Source: RYN-124 sp046262175 (GTDB lineage: Bacteria > Actinomycetota > Actinomycetes > Mycobacteriales > SCTD01). Taken from it: a stretch of 19,278 nucleotides of DNA. Below the pieces are notes generated by a model. The model was not told the origin of the DNA and did no database searches. It saw only the letters and a list, made by a program, of their open reading frames with translations. Position 1 is the first letter of the stretch, and each line of letters opens with the position of its first letter. The DNA lies in the NCBI GenBank assembly GCA_046262175.1, contig JBHENF010000112.1, forward strand, positions 1 through 19,278. The letters are read 5' to 3'. Both the position numbers and the translations under genes were made by a program. Of this stretch, positions 14,463 to 19,278 are shown piece after piece.

Positions 14463-15211
14463 GCGGCCACTCCAAGTGGGCGACGACCAAGCACAAGAAG
14501 GCCGTCGTCGACGCCAAGCGCGGCAAGCTGTTCGCGAAGATGATCAAGACCATCGAGGTGGCCGCCCGCACCGGGGGTGGCGATCCGACGGGCAACCCGA
14601 CCCTCGCCGACGCCATCACCAGCGCGAAGCGCGTCTCGGTACCCGCCGACAACATCGACCGGGCCATCAAGCGGGGCAGCGGCGAGCTCGGCGACGTCGC
14701 GGCGTACGAGGAGATCATGTACGAGGCCTACGCCCACGGCGGCGTCGCCGTCCTCGTGGAGTGCCTCACCGACAACCGGAACCGCGCGAACGCCGAGGTC
14801 CGCACCGCGATCACCCGCAACGGCGGCAACCCGGCCGACCCGGGCTCGGTGTCATACCTGTTCAACCGCAAGGGCGTCGTGCTCGTGACCAAGACCGAGG
14901 GGCTCACCGAGGACGACGTGCTGCTGGCCGTGCTCGAGGCGGGGGCCGAGGAGGTCAACGACGTGGGCGAGGCCTTCGAGGTCGTCTCCGACGCGACGGA
15001 CACGCATGCCGTCCGGCTCGCGTGCACCGATGCCGGACTGACCGTCGACTCCGCCGACATCGCCTGGATGCCGACCGTGTCGGTACCGCTCGAGGAGGAT
15101 GTCGCCGTCAAGGTGCTCCGGCTCATCGACGCCCTCGAGGACCTCGACGACGTCCAGAACGTGTGGGCCAACTTCGACATCAGCGACGAGGTGCTCGAGC
15201 GGGTCGGCTGA
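14459..15211 (+). CDS. yebC: YebC/PmpR family protein (TACO1-like)
   Basis: A 250-aa protein of standard family length. It opens with the invariant MSGHSKWATTKHKKAVVDAKRGKLF and contains NPTLADAITSAKRVSVPADNIDRAIKRG and YEAYAHGGVAVLVECLTDNRNR. These are the hallmark blocks of the YebC family. Members were described as DNA-binding regulators of quorum or recombination genes. More recent work on the TACO1/YebC group points to relief of ribosome stalling on proline-rich tracts. It is usually found next to ruvCAB, as here. The start ATG overlaps the pdxT stop, and GAAGGAGG (inside pdxT) precedes it as a strong ribosome-binding site. Confidence 0.96.
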   Translation: MSGHSKWATTKHKKAVVDAKRGKLFAKMIKTIEVAARTGGGDPTGNPTLADAITSAKRVSVPADNIDRAIKRGSGELGDVAAYEEIMYEAYAHGGVAVLVECLTDNRNRANAEVRTAITRNGGNPADPGSVSYLFNRKGVVLVTKTEGLTEDDVLLAVLEAGAEEVNDVGEAFEVVSDATDTHAVRLACTDAGLTVDSADIAWMPTVSVPLEEDVAVKVLRLIDALEDLDDVQNVWANFDISDEVLERVG

Positions 15212-15234
15212 CCCTGCCCGGGTAGGGACGCGGC

Positions 15235-15363
15235 GTGGCGATGACAGCGGAGACCGCCGGCGTCCCCTGTGCCGCGCACGACCTGGTGGTCATCGGCTGC
15301 TCCGCGGGCGGCGTCGAGGCGCTGCTCCAGCTCGTCCAGGCGCTGCCCGCCGATCTGCCGTGA
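15235..15363 (+). pseudogene. Truncated cheB-like methylesterase remnant
   Basis: A 42-codon frame from the GTG at 15235 (40 from the ATG at 15241). HDLVVIGCSAGGVEALLQLV followed by QALPADLP is the N-terminal signature of CheB methylesterase domains, with the catalytic serine in the SAGG turn. It ends in TGA after ADLP, where the family continues for about 150 more residues, including the catalytic His and Asp. Nothing further of the domain is recognisable in the 15 bases before the next gene's stop. It is therefore a 3'-deleted ghost gene, probably once linked to a hybrid CheB/CheR or HATPase signalling locus. Any expressed peptide would be inactive. Confidence 0.8.
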
Positions 15364-15378
15364 TGGAGGAGAAGCCGG

Positions 15379-15759
15379 TCAGCCCCTGACCCGCAGGTCG
15401 CACCAGACGGTCTTGCCGGCCGGGCCCGGCTCGACGCCCCAGCGCCGGCACAGGACCTCCAGCAGGCGCAGCCCGCGGCCGGTCGCCAGCTCGTCGCTGA
15501 TGGAGCGCCTGGGCGCCGGCGGCCTGGTGTCGCCGTCCGAGACCCGGATGTGCAGCGTGTCGACGCCACCGCGCAGCACCAGCTCGCAGCGCGTGCCGGC
15601 GTGCAGGGTCGCGTTGGTGACGAGCTCGGACGTCAGCAGCATCGCGGTCTCGACGTCCTCGCGGCCGAGCAGCGGCGTGAGCGTCCGGGCGACGAAGCGG
15701 CGGGCCTGCGCAGGCGAGCGCAGGTCCCCGGGAAGCGTCAGGCGGGCGTCGAGCTCCAT
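15379..15759 (-). CDS. RsbW-like ATP-binding protein (anti-sigma factor kinase type)
   Basis: A 126-aa stand-alone GHKL ATPase domain. The N-box is LLTSELVTNATLHAGT, the G1 region is IRVSDGDTRPP and the G2 box is ATGRGLRLLEVLCRRWGVE. A KTVWCDLRV last strand completes the fold. Such small kinases bind or phosphorylate anti-sigma antagonists or sigma factors in actinobacterial stress and developmental switches. No partner gene (STAS or sigma) is adjacent. It resembles the HATPase at 766-1278 (ELVTNA-box, GRGLxLxE, RWGVE, and a closing VW.. strand). It converges with the cheB remnant 15 bp away and diverges from ruvC. The ATG start (15759) has only a weak AGGAT upstream. Confidence 0.88.
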   Translation of the reverse strand: MELDARLTLPGDLRSPAQARRFVARTLTPLLGREDVETAMLLTSELVTNATLHAGTRCELVLRGGVDTLHIRVSDGDTRPPAPRRSISDELATGRGLRLLEVLCRRWGVEPGPAGKTVWCDLRVRG

Positions 15760-15817
15760 CTCGGGACAGATCCTGCCTGACCCGGATCGACGTCCGGCAA
15801 GGTGCTGCCGGCGAGGC

Positions 15818-15837
15818 GCGCCTCCCCGGGGAGGCGC
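15818..15837. repeat. Perfect 20-bp GC palindrome upstream of ruvC
   Basis: GCGCCTCCCC followed directly by its reverse complement GGGGAGGCGC. A second dyad, CCGGCA-N6-TGCCGG, lies at 15794-15811. Both are in the divergent gap between the HATPase gene and ruvC and could be regulator sites. Confidence 0.5.
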
Positions 15838-15861
15838 CGGTGCCGCCGTACGCTCGCCGTC

Positions 15862-15875
15862 CGAACACCTGTTCT
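15862..15875 (+). promoter_or_regulatory. LexA (SOS) box of ruvCAB
   Basis: CGAAC-ACCT-GTTCT fits the Gram-positive/actinobacterial SOS box CGAAC-N4-GTTCG with one mismatch in the last base. It lies 10 bases before the ruvC GTG, where LexA would block transcription. DNA-damage induction of ruvCAB is known in several bacteria, which supports the call. Confidence 0.8.
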
Positions 15876-15885
15876 AGGGGGCCGT

Positions 15886-16386
15886 GTGCGCGTGCTGGGC
15901 GTCGACCCCGGCCTGACCCGGTGCGGCCTCGGCGTCGTCGACGGGCGGCCCGGCCGCGCGACGCTGGTCGCCGTCGGTGTCGTGCGCACGCCCGCGGACG
16001 CCGACCTCGGGCTGCGGCTCGTGGCGCTCGAGACCGCGTTCGAGGCCTGGCTGGACCTGCACCGCCCGGACGCGGTCGCCGTGGAACGGGTGTTCTCGCA
16101 GGCCAATGTGCGCACCGTCATGGGGACCGCGCAGGCCGGCGCGGTGGCCGTGGTGTGCGCAGCCCGGCGCGGGCTGCCGGTGGTGCTGCACACTCCGTCC
16201 GAGGTGAAGGCGGCTGTCACCGGCTCGGGCCGGGCCGACAAGGCGCAGGTGGGCGCGATGGTGGCTCGCCTGCTGCGCCTGGACGGGCCGCCGAAGCCCG
16301 CTGACGCGGCCGACGCCCTCGCGCTCGCGATCTGCCACCTGTGGCGGGCGCCCGCTCAGGCGCGGCTGGCAGCGGCGCTCGGATGA
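15886..16386 (+). CDS. ruvC: Crossover junction endodeoxyribonuclease RuvC
   Basis: A 166-aa Holliday junction resolvase that cuts the junction symmetrically within the RuvABC complex. The acidic catalytic set is in place: Asp7 (MRVLGVDPGL), Glu67 (AVERVF), Asp140 and Asp143 (PADAADALALAICH). The HTPSEVKAAVTGSGRADKAQV stretch is the family core. Length is a little short because the C-terminal tail found in mycobacteria is absent. The GTG at 15886 (MRVLGVDPGLTRCG) matches homologous starts; a longer frame upstream would run through the SOS box. The GTG codon just after AGGGGGCC has a usable ribosome-binding site. The stop overlaps ruvA by ATGA. Confidence 0.96.
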   Translation: MRVLGVDPGLTRCGLGVVDGRPGRATLVAVGVVRTPADADLGLRLVALETAFEAWLDLHRPDAVAVERVFSQANVRTVMGTAQAGAVAVVCAARRGLPVVLHTPSEVKAAVTGSGRADKAQVGAMVARLLRLDGPPKPADAADALALAICHLWRAPAQARLAAALG

Positions 16387-16979
16387 TCGCCTCCGTCAGC
16401 GGCACCGTGACCGCCCTGCAGCCCGACGGCGTCGTCGTCCGGGTGGGGGGAGTGGGGCTCGCCGTCCAGACGACGCCGGGGACGCGCGCGCGGCTGCGGG
16501 TCGGTGACGAGGCGGTGCTCGCGACCAGCCTCGTGGTGCGCGAGGACAGCCTGACGCTGTACGGGTTCGCCGACGACGACGAGCGCGAGCTGTTCGAGCT
16601 GCTGCAGACGTCGTCCGGGGTCGGCCCACGGCTGGCGCAGGCGGTGCTGACCGTGCACACGCCCGACACGGTGCGCCGCGCGCTGCTCACCGAGGACCTG
16701 GCAGCGCTGACGCTCGTGCCGGGCATCGGGCGCAAGGGCGCCCAGCGGATGGTGCTCGAGCTCAAGGACAAGGTCATCGGCGAAGCAGCGGCGGCGCCCG
16801 CGGCCGCGCAGCCCGGCTGGCGGGACACGCTCGGGCAGGCGCTCGTCGGGCTCGGCTTCCCGCCCTCGGACGCCGACGCGGCGGTCGTACGCCTGGCAGA
16901 GGCGCACCCGGACGCCGGTGACGCCGATGTGCCTGCGCTGCTGCGCGAGGGCCTGGCCCTGCTGGGGAGGAACCGGTGA
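16383..16979 (+). CDS. ruvA: Holliday junction DNA helicase subunit RuvA
   Basis: A 198-aa protein that binds the four-way junction as a tetramer and loads RuvB. The N-terminal OB-fold domain runs MIASVSGTVTALQPDGVVVRV to about residue 63. Two helix-hairpin-helix motifs follow (LLQTSSGVGPRLAQAVL and LTLVPGIGRKGAQRMVLELK). An Ala-rich linker (AAAAPAAAQPG) then leads to the RuvB-binding domain III (about 150-198). Length matches the family. The ATG at 16383 overlaps the ruvC stop, and the ruvB GTG overlaps the stop, so the three genes form one coupled operon under the SOS box. Confidence 0.96.
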   Translation: MIASVSGTVTALQPDGVVVRVGGVGLAVQTTPGTRARLRVGDEAVLATSLVVREDSLTLYGFADDDERELFELLQTSSGVGPRLAQAVLTVHTPDTVRRALLTEDLAALTLVPGIGRKGAQRMVLELKDKVIGEAAAAPAAAQPGWRDTLGQALVGLGFPPSDADAAVVRLAEAHPDAGDADVPALLREGLALLGRNR

Positions 16980-18010
16980 CGTCCGAGGTCGACGCCGGCG
17001 CCGGCGACGACGAGCGCCTGGTGGAAGCCGCGCTGCGGCCGCGCCGGCTGGAGGAGTTCGTCGGGCAGGAGCGCGTACGGGAACAGCTGCAGCTGGTGCT
17101 GGAGAGCGCCAAGCGGCGCGGCCGGCCGCCGGACCACGTCCTGCTGTCGGGCGCACCCGGCCTCGGCAAGACCTCGCTCGCCATGATCATCGCAGCCGAG
17201 CTGGGCACCGGGATCCGCGTGACGAGCGGCCCGGCGCTGGAGCGGGCCGGTGACCTCGCGGCCCTGGTGAGCAGCCTGGTCGAGGGCGAGGTGCTGTTCA
17301 TCGACGAGATCCACCGCATCGCCCGGCCGGCGGAGGAGCTGCTCTACGTCGCGATGGAGGACTTCCGGGTCGACGTCGTCGTCGGCAAGGGGCCGGGCTC
17401 GACCGCGATCCCCCTGGAGGTCGCGCCGTTCACGCTGGTCGGCGCCACCACGCGGTCCGGCCTGCTGACCGGCCCGCTGCGGGACCGCTTCGGGTTCACG
17501 GCGCACATGGAGCCGTACACCCCGGCCGAGCTCGAGCGGGTTCTCGCCCGCTCCGCCGGGCTGCTGGGCGTGGATCTCCGGCCGGACGGCGGCACTGAGA
17601 TCGCCGGCCGCTCCCGCGGCACGCCCCGCATCGCGAACCGGCTGCTGCGCCGCGTACGCGACTTCGCCGAGGTGCGCGCGGACGGCGTCGTGACACAGGC
17701 GGTTGCACGGGAGGCGCTGGCGGTCTACGACGTGGACGAGCTCGGGCTGGACCGGCTCGACCGCGCGGTCCTGGACGCGCTCGTGCGCAGGTTCAACGGC
17801 GGGCCGGTCGGTCTGTCGACCCTGGCCGTCGCCGTGAGCGAGGAGCCCGAGACGGTCGAGGAGGTCGCCGAGCCGTTCCTCGTACGCACCGGCCTGATCC
17901 AGCGGACCAGCCGCGGCCGGGTCGCGACCCCCGCCGCGTGGGCGCATCTCGGCCTGCGGCCGCCGGGGCCGGTGGACGTCCTGCCGCTCGACCTCGGAGA
18001 CGCGGGCTAG
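16976..18010 (+). CDS. ruvB: Holliday junction branch migration ATPase RuvB
   Basis: A 344-aa hexameric AAA+ motor that drives branch migration with RuvA. Walker A is GAPGLGKT (59-66), Walker B is LFIDEIHR (Asp110-Glu111), sensor 1 is GATTRSG and the arginine finger lies in GPLRDRFG (around Arg169-171). The C-terminal winged helix (AEPFLVRTGLIQRTSRGRVAT, then PAAWAHLGL) is complete. Length is normal. The GTG at 16976 overlaps the ruvA stop (GTGA). Last gene of ruvCAB; a 90-bp gap with its own -10-like hexamer separates it from yajC. Confidence 0.97.
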   Translation: MTSEVDAGAGDDERLVEAALRPRRLEEFVGQERVREQLQLVLESAKRRGRPPDHVLLSGAPGLGKTSLAMIIAAELGTGIRVTSGPALERAGDLAALVSSLVEGEVLFIDEIHRIARPAEELLYVAMEDFRVDVVVGKGPGSTAIPLEVAPFTLVGATTRSGLLTGPLRDRFGFTAHMEPYTPAELERVLARSAGLLGVDLRPDGGTEIAGRSRGTPRIANRLLRRVRDFAEVRADGVVTQAVAREALAVYDVDELGLDRLDRAVLDALVRRFNGGPVGLSTLAVAVSEEPETVEEVAEPFLVRTGLIQRTSRGRVATPAAWAHLGLRPPGPVDVLPLDLGDAG

Positions 18011-18053
18011 GAACCGCGCACGCACGTCCCCCGTTGGGAGGGGCGGCAGGTCC

Positions 18054-18059
18054 TAGACT
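18054..18059 (+). promoter_or_regulatory. Possible -10 of yajC
   Basis: TAGACT (TAnnnT) lies 41 bases before the yajC ATG and is the same hexamer as before pdxS. It suggests that the Sec genes have a promoter separate from the SOS-controlled operon. Confidence 0.4.
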
Positions 18060-18100
18060 TGCCCCGGTCCGTCCGACGATCTTCGAGGAGTGCGCGCGCC

Positions 18101-18403
18101 ATGGCCCCGCAGGACCTGGTGCTGTTCGTGATCGCCGGGCTCGCGGCCTGGCTGCTCGTGGTCCGGCCGCAGCGAGCCCGCGCGCGGGCGCTCGCCGAGG
18201 TCCGCGGGCAGCTCGCTCCGGGCAGCCGGGTCATGACGACGGCCGGGCTGCACGCGACGGTGACCGCCGTGGAGGGCGACACCGTCCTGCTGGAGATCGC
18301 ACCGGGAGTGCAGGCGCGCTTCGCGGCGTCGGCAGTCGTGCGCGTGCTCCCCGACCAGACGGCGGCCGTACCGCAGCAAGGCAGCCCCGCACCTCCCGAC
18401 TGA
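18101..18403 (+). CDS. yajC: Preprotein translocase subunit YajC
   Basis: A 100-aa single-pass membrane protein that associates with SecDF in the Sec holotranslocon. One N-terminal helix (LVLFVIAGLAAWLLVV, about residues 6-21) is followed by RPQRARARALAEVRGQLAPGSRVMTTAGLHATV, the typical YajC basic stretch and 'G..V.T..G..G.V' style beta part, and then an acidic/Pro-rich tail. The ATG at 18101 has GAGGAG 10 bases upstream. secD follows after 105 bp, as in most actinobacteria. Confidence 0.93.
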   Translation: MAPQDLVLFVIAGLAAWLLVVRPQRARARALAEVRGQLAPGSRVMTTAGLHATVTAVEGDTVLLEIAPGVQARFAASAVVRVLPDQTAAVPQQGSPAPPD

Positions 18404-18508
18404 CCCCGCCGCCTGACCCCGGCGCGATACTTGACCTGACGCACCACGTCCCGCAACAGCACCGCGCACCCGCGTCCGGGTGCCGGTCCAGATCGGAGAT
18501 CCCCTCCC

Positions 18509-19278
18509 GTGGCACGACCCGGCGCCTCCCGAGGCTCGCTGCACGTAGGCCGCTACTTCGCCGTTCTCCTGGGCATCCTGGTGCTGCTGTACAGCATCGT
18601 GTTCCTGGCCGGACCGAAGAACACGCCGCTGACCCCGAAGCTCGGCCTGGACCTCCAGGGCGGTGCGAGCGTCATCCTGCAGCCCAAGACCCAGCCCAAG
18701 CAGAGCCAGCTCGACACCGCGGTGGAGATCATCAACCGCCGTGTCAACGGCGCAGGCGTCGCCGAGGCCGAGGTGGTGACCCAGGGCAACAACATCGTCG
18801 TCTCCGTCCCCGGCGGCAGCCGCGACTCGATCCGCCGCCTCGCGACCACCGCGCAGCTGCGCTTCCGCGAGGTGCTCCAAGCCGAGGGCGGCAACCCGGC
18901 CGCGCCGCAGCCGAGCGCCAACCCGTCCGCGCCGTCGGTCACGACCACCATCGCGCCGCAGCCGTCCGCCGCTGCGTCCGCCAAGCCCAGCCCGGCCGGG
19001 CGCGCGCTGTCTGCCGCGCTGACCGCGGCGACCCCGTCGCCAGCCGCGCCCAAGGCCAGTCCCTCTGCCGCCCCGAAGCCCGCGGCGTCTCCGCAGCCCA
19101 GCGGCAGTGCCAGCCCAGGAGCGGCCGACGGTGCTCGCACCGGTGACGTCTACTCAGCCGAAGCCTTCACCGCCCTCGACTGCAGCAAGCCCGAGAACAC
19201 CCGCGGCGGCGGCAACGACAAGCCCGAGCAGGAGATCATCGCCTGCTCCTCGGACGGCGCCGAGAAGTACCACCTGGC
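18509..19278 (+). CDS. secD: Protein translocase subunit SecD (5' part, runs off the window)
   Basis: The first 256 codons are present; the frame is open to the window edge. The N-terminal membrane helix (YFAVLLGILVLLYSIVFLAG, residues about 16-35) is followed by LGLDLQGGASVILQP, the D1 signature of SecD. The P1 domain (AVEIINRRVNGAGVAEAEVVTQGNN) then follows. After RFREVLQAEGGN (about residue 130) comes a roughly 75-residue Ala/Pro/Ser/Lys-rich stretch before the sequence resumes as YSAEAFTALDCSKPENT. SecDF uses the proton gradient to help pull exported proteins from SecYEG. The GTG at 18509 has GGAG about 10 bases upstream. A -10-like GATACT lies at 18426-18431. Confidence 0.93.
   Translation, partial: MARPGASRGSLHVGRYFAVLLGILVLLYSIVFLAGPKNTPLTPKLGLDLQGGASVILQPKTQPKQSQLDTAVEIINRRVNGAGVAEAEVVTQGNNIVVSVPGGSRDSIRRLATTAQLRFREVLQAEGGNPAAPQPSANPSAPSVTTTIAPQPSAAASAKPSPAGRALSAALTAATPSPAAPKASPSAAPKPAASPQPSGSASPGAADGARTGDVYSAEAFTALDCSKPENTRGGGNDKPEQEIIACSSDGAEKYHL

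Noticed and set aside
16217..18025. 602-aa minus-strand open frame
   Set aside because: Antisense of ruvA and ruvB.
18900..19140. Frameshift in secD
   Set aside because: The sequence on both sides of the low-complexity stretch is in the same frame and matches SecD.

Overview
This is a very GC-rich window with strong third-position G/C bias, GTG starts and ATGA stop/start overlaps. The gene content is that of a high-GC actinobacterium. The order thrS - HIT (Ap4A phosphorylase type) - pgsA - acyltransferase - pimA - pdxS - pdxT - yebC - ruvC - ruvA - ruvB - yajC - secD matches the conserved actinobacterial block known from Mycobacterium tuberculosis (Rv2614c down to Rv2587c) and Streptomyces. 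Phosphatidylinositol mannoside genes support Actinobacteria. I cannot name the genus from sequence alone.

Layout. Bases 1-527 hold no convincing gene but carry a duplicated 27-28 bp palindromic element, a short-spaced direct repeat and a tRNA T-arm-like stretch. A 54-aa GPGG-type membrane peptide follows (528-692, +). On the minus strand lies a PAS-GAF-phosphatase-HATPase signalling gene split by an in-frame TAG (766-2718). Then come osmC (+), a perfect hairpin, thrS and the HIT gene (+). Bases 5794-6466 are repeat-rich, with a duplicated 60-bp dyad, 33-bp tandem repeats, a 15-bp perfect-stem terminator and one possible small minus-strand gene. An EF-G-like GTPase (minus, 6467-8524) diverges from the PIM lipid operon pgsA-acyltransferase-pimA-LemA-like gene (8593-11785). 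A DUF3048 lipoprotein gene follows. The vitamin B6 genes pdxS and pdxT come next, with a long palindromic element between them, and pdxT overlaps yebC. A truncated cheB remnant and a minus-strand HATPase anti-sigma-type gene separate yebC from an SOS-box-preceded ruvCAB operon. yajC and the 5' part of secD close the window.

Functional themes: threonyl-tRNA charging and Ap4A turnover; the first three steps of PIM glycolipid synthesis in one translationally coupled operon; de novo pyridoxal phosphate synthesis; Holliday junction processing under LexA; Sec export accessory subunits. Between these housekeeping blocks sit accessory signalling genes of the RsbW/SpoIIE type in visible decay: one nonsense-split gene, one truncated cheB and one stand-alone HATPase. 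I see no defence system, transposase, CRISPR array or complete RNA gene. The most unusual items are the amber-split phosphatase/kinase, the cheB ghost and the structured intergenic repeats.
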